In this document: piece by piece, positions 12,790 to 18,081 of the stretch
How positions within the stretch are numbered: the first letter of the stretch is position 1
How the letters are laid out: every line of letters begins with the position of its first letter
Origin: a virus
Strand: one strand, 5' to 3'
DNA length: 20,314 nt
Virus record (IMG/VR): IMGVR_UViG_3300025646_000498
Location: 1 to 20,314 of that record
Translations under genes and position numbers: made by a program
The notes under the pieces: generated by a model
The model's input: the letters and a program-made list of their open reading frames with translations, nothing else
Database searches by the model: none
Told to the model about the DNA's origin: nothing

Positions 12790-12920
12790 CAGTTTTCGGC
12801 CTCCAAGGCCACCATGCGGACGTAGGCCGAGATGGTCAGCCCCAGCTTCTCGGCCTTGGCCTTGATCGCCTGATATTGCTGCTGGGTGCAGCGCAGTCGT
12901 ATTTCCTCTGTGCTTGACAT
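12789..12920 (-). CDS. Small ribbon-helix-helix / MobC-like DNA-binding protein
   Basis: A 43-residue protein, MSSTEEIRLRCTQQQYQAIK then AKAEKLGLTISAYVRM. The pattern is one of a short N-terminal strand (IRLRC) followed by two helices with the G-L-(T/S)-x-S-x-Y-x-R turn typical of ribbon-helix-helix and MobC-like proteins. These bind operator DNA as dimers. The ATG at 12920 has AAAAGGAGCGACAC before it. It is the first gene of the minus-strand DNA-metabolism operon and is coupled to the resolvase by TGATG. The spaced GTACAT/ATGTAC dyad just upstream (12944-12969) is a natural autoregulatory site, by inference. Confidence 0.8.
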   Translation of the reverse strand: MSSTEEIRLRCTQQQYQAIKAKAEKLGLTISAYVRMVALEAEN

Positions 12921-12943
12921 GTGTCGCTCCTTTTCTGGTGGGT

Positions 12944-12969
12944 GTACATTGCGCGGAGAAAAAATGTAC
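12944..12969. promoter_or_regulatory. GTACAT-N14-ATGTAC dyad (probable operator) in the divergent region
   Basis: A perfect 6-bp inverted repeat with 20-bp centre-to-centre spacing lies between the minus-strand operon (RHH first) and the plus-strand cassette. A minus-strand TTGACG (12974-12969) overlaps its right arm, so binding there would block a leftward promoter. No good leftward -10 is visible. Confidence 0.55.
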
Positions 12970-12988
12970 GTCAAGGGAAAGATTGTAG

Positions 12989-13016
12989 TTGACGCGGTGC
13001 CGCGCCCGGTAATAGT
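12989..13016 (+). promoter_or_regulatory. Sigma-70-like promoter for the plus-strand leader and cassette
   Basis: TTGACG (12989-12994) and AATAGT (13011-13016) are separated by 16 bases, five of six and four of six matches to consensus. Transcription would begin about 13022-13024, directly in front of the two-hairpin RNA. Confidence 0.6.
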
Positions 13017-13022
13017 CTGGCT

Positions 13023-13110
13023 GCACGGACGCGGTTTTCCTCCCTACTTTTGCCGCCGCGTCCCAACTGCCGGGGAGATGTCCTCCCGCGTCTCCCCGGC
13101 TTTTTTATTT
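13023..13110 (+). ncRNA. Candidate small RNA or attenuated leader with two hairpins
   Basis: From the predicted start near 13023, the RNA folds into a first hairpin with a perfect 8-bp stem, GGACGCGG (13027-13034) with CCGCGTCC (13056-13063), and a 21-base pyrimidine-rich loop. A second hairpin (13069-13100) has a perfect 10-bp stem and is followed by TTTTTTATTT. Promoter, structured body and terminator together define a transcript of about 85 bases with no coding potential. It may be a stand-alone phage small RNA, or a leader where termination is relieved to express the plus-strand cassette starting at 13121. No known RNA family is recognised. Confidence 0.6.
13069..13110 (+). terminator. 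Strong rho-independent terminator before the plus-strand cassette
   Basis: GCCGGGGAGA (13069-13078) pairs perfectly with TCTCCCCGGC (13091-13100) around a 12-base loop and is followed by TTTTTTATTT. It lies between the promoter at 12989 and the first gene at 13121, so the cassette needs read-through or antitermination. Confidence 0.92.
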
Positions 13111-13120
13111 GGAGATGACC

Positions 13121-13219
13121 ATGACACCGAAAGCACTGATCCTTGATTTCATCGCCGCGCTGGCGCTGTTCACGATCCTTGGTGGTCTGCCGCTGATACT
13201 GTGGGGTCTGGCGCAGTGA
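13121..13219 (+). CDS. 32-residue single-pass membrane peptide
   Basis: A 32-residue frame, MTPKALILDFIAALALFTIL then GGLPLILWGLAQ, which is one long hydrophobic segment with a short charged N-terminus. The ATG at 13121 has GGAG seven bases upstream, just after the terminator T-run. The stop overlaps the GTG start of the next gene as GTGA. It resembles small inner-membrane peptides of phage early regions. It is too short for an ordinary holin, and the function is unknown. Confidence 0.7.
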   Translation: MTPKALILDFIAALALFTILGGLPLILWGLAQ

Positions 13220-13410
13220 CACCGCAGGAAAAGATCGACCGCATCGCGGCGCTGAAGCACCAATTGGAAATCAAGAACGCTGCCTACGACAGCCTTGCCG
13301 CCCGCTACAGCGGTGTACGGCCAAGCTGGGTCAGTAGTGATCTGAGCGAACTGGGTCAGTACATCTGGCGCTACAGACAGGAACTGAAAGAATTGGAGGG
13401 TGAACAGTGA
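13216..13410 (+). CDS. 64-residue coiled-coil-like phage protein
   Basis: A 64-residue charged protein (TPQEKIDRIAALKHQLEIKN) with heptad-like leucines at both ends and a middle of SLAARYSGVRPSWVS. The GTG at 13216 overlaps the membrane peptide stop by four bases, and its own stop overlaps the next GTG in the same way (GTGA). No family is recognised. Both neighbours are translationally coupled to it. It may form a dimeric coiled coil. Confidence 0.75.
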   Translation: MTPQEKIDRIAALKHQLEIKNAAYDSLAARYSGVRPSWVSSDLSELGQYIWRYRQELKELEGEQ

Positions 13411-13790
13411 AAATCGACTTCGACAAGATCACCAACGACCGATGGATAAAGGTCGCGCGGGCGTTGGAAGCCAATGGCTACTGCGCGACCGCAGCGGCCA
13501 ATGCCCTTGGGTGGCACAGGCAGCAAATTTACGATGTCGTCCACCGGCTGAAGCGGCACGGCCTGATCGAAAAGGGTGTCATCGTCAGCGGCTACGTCGG
13601 CACGCAGGCCCGCACTGGTGGGCTGCGCCTTGGCAAGATCACAGAGGTGTCGCGGGAATATGACCTGAACTTCCAGCGGTGGCTGGTCAAGCAAGTGCCA
13701 GAAGAGGCGTCCTTGGCCGACTTGCTGCTGTCAATGGCATACGACGTGTACATGGATGAGGTTGAAGAAAAGGCCCGCAAGGCCGCATAA
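13407..13790 (+). CDS. HTH / winged-helix DNA-binding phage protein
   Basis: A 127-residue protein with a helix-turn-helix-like N-terminal half: IKVARALEANGYCATAAANA, then LGWHRQQIYDVVHRLKRHGL and IEKGV, reading as helices plus a beta wing (about residues 14-60). The second half has a helical tail ending DEVEEKARKAA. The GTG start at 13407 overlaps the previous stop (GTGA), with GGAGGG upstream. It may regulate the cassette or the middle genes, or act in replication initiation. The motif is seen; the role is inferred. Eleven bases and a strong AAGGAGAGAG site separate it from the next gene. Confidence 0.8.
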   Translation: MKIDFDKITNDRWIKVARALEANGYCATAAANALGWHRQQIYDVVHRLKRHGLIEKGVIVSGYVGTQARTGGLRLGKITEVSREYDLNFQRWLVKQVPEEASLADLLLSMAYDVYMDEVEEKARKAA

Positions 13791-13801
13791 GGAGAGAGAG
13801 C

Positions 13802-14467
13802 ATGAAGACGTTTCAGGACTTGGCGAAGAAGCTGAACGGCGGGACGGACCAGCAGACGCGAATGGCAAAGATGGTCACGACGCTGGCAGAGCCAAAGAAA
13901 TGCCGTGGCATCATTACCAACCGCAACAACGACTTGGCGTGGGCGATGGTCGTCGGAGAGGGTCGTCAGGCATTTATTCCGACTGGGCTGACGCGAAAGC
14001 ACAGCCTTCGCGCTGGCGACGTTGTGGACATGACTATTGTTGAAAACGACTATGGCCATCGCGACAAGACACCGTACCGCGCGATCATGCTGGATAAGGT
14101 GAAGCCGGAAGTGCAGCCTGCGCCCACGCCTGCTTCGCAACCCGTGGCAGCGCCTGAACCCCGCCTGCCCCGCTTTGAGGGCATCAAGGTGGGTAGTGAG
14201 ACGGAGAAGGTGGCGTCTATGCTGGTTGACGCCATGCGGCCCGGTGAGATTTACCGGACGACGCAGTTTGTGGCTGTCGTCGGCGAGGACAATGCCCGCC
14301 AGATCACCAAAATTTTTGATGCGCTGCACAGGTGCGGCCATGTGAACCGCATTCAGGTCACGACCAGTGAGGAACGCCGTGCTGGCCGTGTGTACTGGTC
14401 GCTGCCGGGTGCGGCGTTTACGGTTCTGGATGCTGCCTGCTACGACGGGGAGATGACCAATGGCTAA
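13802..14467 (+). CDS. Two-domain protein: OB-like N-terminus, winged-helix C-terminus
   Basis: A 221-residue protein. Residues about 33-98 look like an OB/cold-shock-type barrel (CRGIITNRNNDLAWAMVVGE, RQAFIPTGL, GDVVDMTIVEN, TPYRAIML). A Pro/Ala linker (about 105-124, VQPAPTPASQPVAAPEP) joins it to a helical C-terminal region (about 130-205) with a helix-turn-helix-like EIYRTTQFVAVVGEDNARQI, then KIFDALHRCGHVNRIQV. The start has a strong AAGGAGAGAGAGC site. Single-strand nucleic-acid binding plus duplex recognition would suit a transcription or replication modulator. The fold reading is by eye, and no named family is claimed. Confidence 0.8.
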   Translation: MKTFQDLAKKLNGGTDQQTRMAKMVTTLAEPKKCRGIITNRNNDLAWAMVVGEGRQAFIPTGLTRKHSLRAGDVVDMTIVENDYGHRDKTPYRAIMLDKVKPEVQPAPTPASQPVAAPEPRLPRFEGIKVGSETEKVASMLVDAMRPGEIYRTTQFVAVVGEDNARQITKIFDALHRCGHVNRIQVTTSEERRAGRVYWSLPGAAFTVLDAACYDGEMTNG

Positions 14468-14642
14468 GTGGAACATGACGCTTGTGGATATGCACAGGGC
14501 CGAGGTGCAGGCGTTGCGTGACGCAATGGCTAACCTGCTGGGCGGCGCTGAGACTGTGCTTGAGGCATGGGATCGCGGCGATGAGGCCGACTTTAGACAA
14601 GCCATCGAAGAGATGCGCGCAGATGTGGAGGCTATGAAATGA
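14460..14642 (+). CDS. 60-residue acidic helical phage protein
   Basis: A 60-residue protein, mostly helical by composition (EVQALRDAMANLLGGAETVL, then EADFRQAIEEMRADVEAMK), acidic and without cysteines. GGGGAGATGACC precedes the ATG at 14460, which lies 8 bases inside the end of the two-domain gene. The stop overlaps the next start as ATGA. No family is recognised. Confidence 0.75.
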   Translation: MAKWNMTLVDMHRAEVQALRDAMANLLGGAETVLEAWDRGDEADFRQAIEEMRADVEAMK

Positions 14643-14818
14643 GTGATCACGATCTTGACCCAGACCTGCCCGCGCAGCTTGAAGCGGTGGCCCACATGGC
14701 CGCCGTTTCCGGCCTGCACATTGAAGGCAAGCGCGTCATGCCCGCAGCGGGTGTCGCCGACATCATCTATGAGGCGCTGTTCGAAATCAAACGACACAGG
14801 GGGATTGAAGATGAGTGA
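14639..14818 (+). CDS. 59-residue phage protein
   Basis: A 59-residue acidic protein starting MSDHDLDPDLPAQLEAVAHM, with a hydrophobic core region ending DIIYEALFEIKRHRG. Its ATG overlaps the previous stop (ATGA). It overlaps the next gene by 8 bases, and its stop lies within that gene's first codons. The region would otherwise be an unexplained 170-base gap in a dense cassette, which supports it. Function unknown. Confidence 0.75.
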   Translation: MSDHDLDPDLPAQLEAVAHMAAVSGLHIEGKRVMPAAGVADIIYEALFEIKRHRGIEDE

Positions 14819-15008
14819 CGATCTGGTGAAGCGGCTGCGTGACGATAGCGGCGATTGGCTTACTGACCTTGCAGCCGACCGCATCGAGGAACTTGAGGCC
14901 AAGGTGGCGAAGGCGGTGGAGTTTGCAGAAATCGTTGAACGGTGTGGACATGGGGCGTTGTGGGACTTGGCCCGCACCACCCTCGCAGAGATCAGAGGAG
15001 AAGATTGA
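14811..15008 (+). CDS. 65-residue phage protein with coiled-coil-like middle
   Basis: A 65-residue protein starting MSDDLVKRLRDDSGDWLTDL, with the stretch ADRIEELEAKVAKAVEFAEI forming a probable short coiled coil, then CGHGALWDLARTTLAEIRGE. AGGGGGATTGAAG precedes the ATG at 14811, which is why this start is chosen over upstream in-frame codons. The stop overlaps the next ATG as TGATG. Similar short proteins with an LxxRIxELE core are common in phages. The function is unknown. Confidence 0.75.
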   Translation: MSDDLVKRLRDDSGDWLTDLAADRIEELEAKVAKAVEFAEIVERCGHGALWDLARTTLAEIRGED

Positions 15009-15286
15009 TGAATAACTGCCCATCCTGTCGTGAACCACTGGACTATCCCTCTGGGGACGGATGCGCTGCTATGACGAAACACAAACCCAATCGCGGGGTC
15101 AACGCCGCCCTTCGCCGGGCCGGGTACAAATGCCTGCCAGACTGGTGGGTCACGGAAGCAGAGTTTGACGTGATCTGGAGAATGGCGCACAATCATGAGG
15201 AGCACATCAATGAGATACGCGCATTCTACCGCAACAGAGACAGCTACGATGCCACACCATCAGTACCTGACGGGAAGCCAGATTGA
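15008..15286 (+). CDS. 92-residue phage protein with N-terminal Cys residues
   Basis: A 92-residue protein with C4-x2-C7 and C19 near the N-terminus (NNCPSCREPL, then GDGC), like half of a zinc ribbon. A basic segment (TKHKPNRGVNAALRRAGYKC) and an aromatic stretch (LPDWWVTEAEFDVIWRMAHN) follow, with a polar tail. The ATG at 15008 overlaps the preceding stop (TGATG). An internal ATG at residue 22 would drop the Cys motif. It shares its last 77 bases with the next gene in another frame, an unusually long overlap. The role is unknown, and metal binding is inferred. Confidence 0.7.
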   Translation: MNNCPSCREPLDYPSGDGCAAMTKHKPNRGVNAALRRAGYKCLPDWWVTEAEFDVIWRMAHNHEEHINEIRAFYRNRDSYDATPSVPDGKPD

Positions 15287-15455
15287 TGTCATTGCAAAGC
15301 TGATGCCTCGGGTGCAGTACCTGCAAGGCCGTGGCCTGACCACACGTCAGATTATTGACACTCTAGTGATTGGCGAAGGGTGGTCTCACGGGGCCGTGAT
15401 GGACACTCTGGATCGCATCAAGCGGACAAGCCCCAGTCGAAACAGGCCCACTTGA
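15210..15455 (+). CDS. 81-residue phage protein, HTH-like core
   Basis: An 81-residue protein. The core LTGSQIDVIAKLMPRVQYLQ, then GRGLTTRQIIDTLVIGEGWS and HGAVMDTLDRIKR, reads as consecutive helices with a TTRQI turn, like a small HTH domain. GAGGAG sits 7 bases before the ATG at 15210. An internal ATG at 15249 would start closer to the core and shorten the overlap with the upstream gene from 77 to 38 bases. It is the last plus-strand gene of the cassette and overlaps the convergent minus-strand gene (15418-15609) by 38 bases. A GC hairpin at 15467-15484 follows, but without a T-run. Confidence 0.65.
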   Translation: MRYAHSTATETATMPHHQYLTGSQIDVIAKLMPRVQYLQGRGLTTRQIIDTLVIGEGWSHGAVMDTLDRIKRTSPSRNRPT

Positions 15456-15609
15456 CCACAAAGGTTCCCGGCGGCAGCGCCGGGGCCAGCGCATTGGCGA
15501 TGTAGTTCTCTGTCGCCATTTCGCACGCTTCCAGCGTTTCGAACGCTGGGGCAGGGGGCGTATGGCATTCCCCTGACATGACGCAGATCAGGATCACCGG
15601 GCTGAACAT
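15418..15609 (-). CDS. 63-residue small protein with hydrophobic N-terminus
   Basis: A 63-residue protein starting MFSPVILICVMSGECHTPPA, so a short hydrophobic N-terminus that could be a signal or anchor, then FETLEACEMATENYIANALA and a C-terminal PPGTFVVKWACFDWG. The total of four cysteines suits an exported, disulphide-containing peptide. It begins 12 bases after the PD-(D/E)XK gene stop. The last 38 bases overlap the end of the convergent plus-strand gene. Small phage proteins of this look are common, but I know no function. Confidence 0.6.
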   Translation of the reverse strand: MFSPVILICVMSGECHTPPAPAFETLEACEMATENYIANALAPALPPGTFVVKWACFDWGLSA

Positions 15610-15621
15610 ACCCCAAGGGTA

Positions 15622-16008
15622 TCACGTTTCTGGCTTTCCACCAAATGTTTCGACCAGCCGGGCTATGTCGGCTGCTTGGTTGTCAGGTGTAAACCGGGCG
15701 GGGCCGTAGCTGATTTCGCCTGACGCACTCAGTTCGCTGGTCATTCTCAGACGCATAAGGCCAAGGTCTAGCGCAACGAATGCATAAATATCAGCGTCTC
15801 GATTTTCTACATAATATCGATACAGGTTCCGCGCATTTGTCTTTTTGGACGACGCCTTGACCTCCATTCTGACCAGCGCGCCGTCAATGTTCAGGATAAG
15901 GTCAAAATCACCATCGACACGGTAGGCTTCAATGCCAGCCGTTTCGAGGATGTGGGCTGCAAGGTATTCCCCGGCGCGCCCGATGCTTGTCTGTTCAGAT
16001 CGGCCCAT
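15622..16008 (-). CDS. PD-(D/E)XK endonuclease-like protein
   Basis: A 128-residue protein with the nuclease core of the PD-(D/E)XK superfamily: GRAGEYLAAHIL (E14 as motif I), DGDFDLIL with D36, then RMEVKAS with E49 and K51. The order, spacing and the strand-turn-strand around FDLILNIDG fit small archaeal-resolvase-like or restriction-like enzymes (PF11645-type). The C-terminal half holds further strands (ADIYAFVALDLGLMRLRM) and a helix. The ATG at 16008 is chosen since it lies within the end of the preceding 58-residue gene (coupling). A TTG at 16047 would add 13 residues. It may cut host or competitor DNA, or resolve junctions; a separate RuvC-like enzyme exists in the same genome. Confidence 0.8.
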   Translation of the reverse strand: MGRSEQTSIGRAGEYLAAHILETAGIEAYRVDGDFDLILNIDGALVRMEVKASSKKTNARNLYRYYVENRDADIYAFVALDLGLMRLRMTSELSASGEISYGPARFTPDNQAADIARLVETFGGKPET

Positions 16009-16171
16009 TGTATCGCTGCCAGCTATTTCGGCAGTGTCGCTTGCCAAAGATGTAGACCAGCGGGGCGGCTCGGCCTTCTAAATGTTTTTCCCACGCGGCG
16101 GCGCACCAACTGCAATCGCGGCCTGTGACGGCCCAGTGCGTCAGGCGAGAAAGGTCTAATATCCAGCGCAC
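15995..16171 (-). CDS. 58-residue Cys/His protein preceding the nuclease
   Basis: A frame opening with GTG at 16171 and encoding 58 residues (RWILDLSRLTHWAVTGRDCS, then WCAAAWEKH and YIFGKRHCRNSWQRYNGPI). C20-x2-C23 and H47-C48 could form a zinc site. Several Trp and basic residues give it a nucleic-acid-binding look. Its stop lies 14 bases inside the nuclease gene (start 16008), a coupling overlap like others here. An in-frame stop just upstream limits the start to this GTG, with AAGG about 9 bases before it. It fills an otherwise empty 160-base gap. Function unknown. Confidence 0.5.
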   Translation of the reverse strand: MRWILDLSRLTHWAVTGRDCSWCAAAWEKHLEGRAAPLVYIFGKRHCRNSWQRYNGPI

Positions 16172-16186
16172 ACCCCTGCACCTTCA

Positions 16187-16228
16187 GTTGCCTAGTAATG
16201 TTTCTGGAAATAACATAGCATAGGCAAC
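16187..16228. promoter_or_regulatory. Nested inverted repeat between divergent genes (operator/promoter)
   Basis: The outer arms GTTGCCTA (16187-16194) and TAGGCAAC (16221-16228) are perfectly complementary. Inside them ATGTT (16198-16202) pairs with AACAT (16212-16216). The structure occupies the gap between the minus-strand nuclease pair and the plus-strand AT-hook gene. TTGCCT (16189-16194) and TAACAT (16211-16216), 16 bases apart, could be the rightward promoter, so a repressor here would control it. Confidence 0.6.
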
Positions 16229-16243
16229 AGTTTGGAGACAGCC

Positions 16244-16429
16244 ATGACTGACGAACAGCTAGACACACTGGTCTATGAACTGACCACCCTGCACCGCATC
16301 AACAACCCACGCGCCGTGCATCGCATCTGCGACAACGCGCGGGACGCCATCATCGAACTGCGGGCGAGGCTTGATGACAAGCCCCGCCGTGGCAGGCCGC
16401 CGAAAGTGGTTACTGAGACCCACCCATAG
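16244..16429 (+). CDS. Small AT-hook protein
   Basis: A 61-residue protein, MTDEQLDTLVYELTTLHRIN at the start, a helical middle (DNARDAIIELRARLDD) and a C-terminal KPRRGRPPKVV, which is a clear AT-hook (core GRP flanked by basic residues) for minor-groove binding of AT-rich DNA. The ATG at 16244 has TTTGGAGACAGCC in front, a good ribosome-binding site. It stands alone on the plus strand behind the nested inverted repeat, and its last 20 bases overlap the end of the convergent virion gene. A regulatory or nucleoid-associated role is likely, by inference. The helical N-terminus could dimerise. Confidence 0.75.
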   Translation: MTDEQLDTLVYELTTLHRINNPRAVHRICDNARDAIIELRARLDDKPRRGRPPKVVTETHP

Positions 16430-18077
16430 AAGCCAGCGGGCCATAGACGGCCATGCGGGTGGACAAGGGCAGGTAGTCTGGCTGCCCCAGAAGCTGATTG
16501 CGCAGGTATGCCTGCCCCAGAGGGTCTTGCGCCATAGCACGCTGCGCGGGCCGCGCCATGCGCGCCAAGATCGCCATGATAGCGCTAGGGCCACCACCGC
16601 CACCAATGGTGGCCATTGTTTCAGCGGTTTGACCAGCGGCAACCTCTGGTATGGATCGCACGCCACCAGCGGAAACAGCAGGAGCAGTGCGCAGAACCTG
16701 TTCACCAGCGCGCGCTAGGTCTCCAAACAACCCTCTTTCGCCTGCAACGTACTGCGTGCCGCCTTGCTGCCGCAGCGCCTGCGCCAGCGCCTGTGGGCTG
16801 ACAGTGTTTTCCAGTCCCGCCTCGCCAGCGCGTGTCGCGGCAGTTTGGAACGCCAAGTAATCACGCCACTGCTGCCGCGCAGTATTCAACTCTGGTATGA
16901 GGTCGGCCTGCCCTGCGTTGCGAAGGCTGGAATCAATAACACCATCCAGTTCGCGAACAAGGGCGACAGCCGCCTGATTGGTCGCGGGGTCAGTTGTGGT
17001 CGCTGCAGTGCGGCTAAGCTGGCTGCGGAAGCGCAGCAGTTCTTTTGATGTGATCTGCCTGCCGCCACTTAGGGCTTCATCGAAATACTTTACGAAATCA
17101 TCAATCAGGTTGATCCGCGCGCCTGCCTGAACGCCACGCCCATATACGGTTGCAATGTCCTGAAGGCGAGACACGATCTCGGTTGGGTTGCTGGCCGGGG
17201 ACGTACTGGTCGGATCAACACGCAGCCCGGCTGTCACATCGTCAAACTTGTCGCCAATCCGGCTCTGCTGCGCCCGCAGCACCCTTCCGATGTCGTCGCC
17301 GGGCTGGCCGCCAAAAGACTTAACCACCGCATTGGTGAAGCTGCGAAGCTGTTCGGGTGATGCTGCTAGGGAATCCTCCAGCATCTGCAGGCCGGGGTCG
17401 CCAACAACTTGGCCGGATTTTAGCGGAATGCCTTGCTCTTCAAGCAGCTTGACGCGCTCCAAGCGCTGCTGGCTGACCCCGCCGTATGGGGACGCCAGCC
17501 GCTGCAAGCCACCAAGCGCTGTCGGTCCCAGAATGCTGCCAGCAATGCGCCCAACGGTCTGGCCCGTCTCGCCGAATTCCAGTGCCTCCGCTGCGCGTTC
17601 GCCCGCCTCAGCGCCAACTGCCGGGGCAAGGACACCGTATGCGGTCTTGGCCGCTGCGCCGCCGGGGGTCAGGAAATAGCCGGGGGCCATTTCCCCGGCT
17701 GTTTTGGCGAACTTGCCAGCGGCGGTTTCCGGCTGGTATCCCATCATCTGTCTGACCGCTTCAGGCATACTCTGCTGGAGTACCTGCACGCTGGGCTGCT
17801 TAGGCTCTACGTCGGCCCCGACGATGCGGCGGCCAATCCGAGATGGCAAGTCAAGGATGTCGCCGCCCATACCGAAAAATCCTGTCGCGCCGCCAATCAA
17901 GCCAGCCGCTCCACCTCGCGCCACATCCTCGACCATGCCCCGCGCCCGCTGAAACTCTGGGCTTTCGGCAGGCTGTACGGAAAGCATCTCCTCAATGGCC
18001 GCCGCCGCAGCCTCTGCGCTGGGTGCTTCCACGCGGTACATTTTGCCGTCAGCGCCTTGGACGCGAAAGTTGGCCAT
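16410..18077 (-). CDS. Probable internal virion / ejection-type protein
   Basis: A 555-residue protein rich in Ala, Gly and Gln. It starts MANFRVQGADGKMYRVEAPS, a small N-terminal domain with a conserved-looking GADGKxYxVEAPS motif. It has glycine-rich hydrophobic stretches (GGAAGLIGGATGFFGMGGDI, about residues 54-73) and APGYFLTPGGAAAKTAYGVL, then long helical, charged regions (about 230-480). No enzyme motif is seen. It lies directly downstream of the transglycosylase-domain protein, as internal virion or DNA-ejection proteins do in many phages, but that role is inferred. The ATG at 18077 has GAGGACTGA before it; an in-frame start 38 codons upstream lies inside the previous gene and is unlikely. 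Confidence 0.75.
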   Translation of the reverse strand: MANFRVQGADGKMYRVEAPSAEAAAAAIEEMLSVQPAESPEFQRARGMVEDVARGGAAGLIGGATGFFGMGGDILDLPSRIGRRIVGADVEPKQPSVQVLQQSMPEAVRQMMGYQPETAAGKFAKTAGEMAPGYFLTPGGAAAKTAYGVLAPAVGAEAGERAAEALEFGETGQTVGRIAGSILGPTALGGLQRLASPYGGVSQQRLERVKLLEEQGIPLKSGQVVGDPGLQMLEDSLAASPEQLRSFTNAVVKSFGGQPGDDIGRVLRAQQSRIGDKFDDVTAGLRVDPTSTSPASNPTEIVSRLQDIATVYGRGVQAGARINLIDDFVKYFDEALSGGRQITSKELLRFRSQLSRTAATTTDPATNQAAVALVRELDGVIDSSLRNAGQADLIPELNTARQQWRDYLAFQTAATRAGEAGLENTVSPQALAQALRQQGGTQYVAGERGLFGDLARAGEQVLRTAPAVSAGGVRSIPEVAAGQTAETMATIGGGGGPSAIMAILARMARPAQRAMAQDPLGQAYLRNQLLGQPDYLPLSTRMAVYGPLASMGGSQ

Positions 18078-18081
18078 GATG

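Noticed and set aside
13592-15205. Very long minus-strand open frame (over 500 codons) opposite the small-gene cassette
   Set aside because: It lies antisense to a series of well-formed, coupled plus-strand genes with ribosome-binding sites. Its product is rich in His, Ser, Arg and lacks any domain, typical of an antisense shadow in GC-rich DNA.
15467-15484. CCCGGCG-GCAG-CGCCGGG hairpin as terminator of the plus-strand cassette
   Set aside because: It is not followed by a T-run and lies within the coding sequence of the convergent 63-residue gene.
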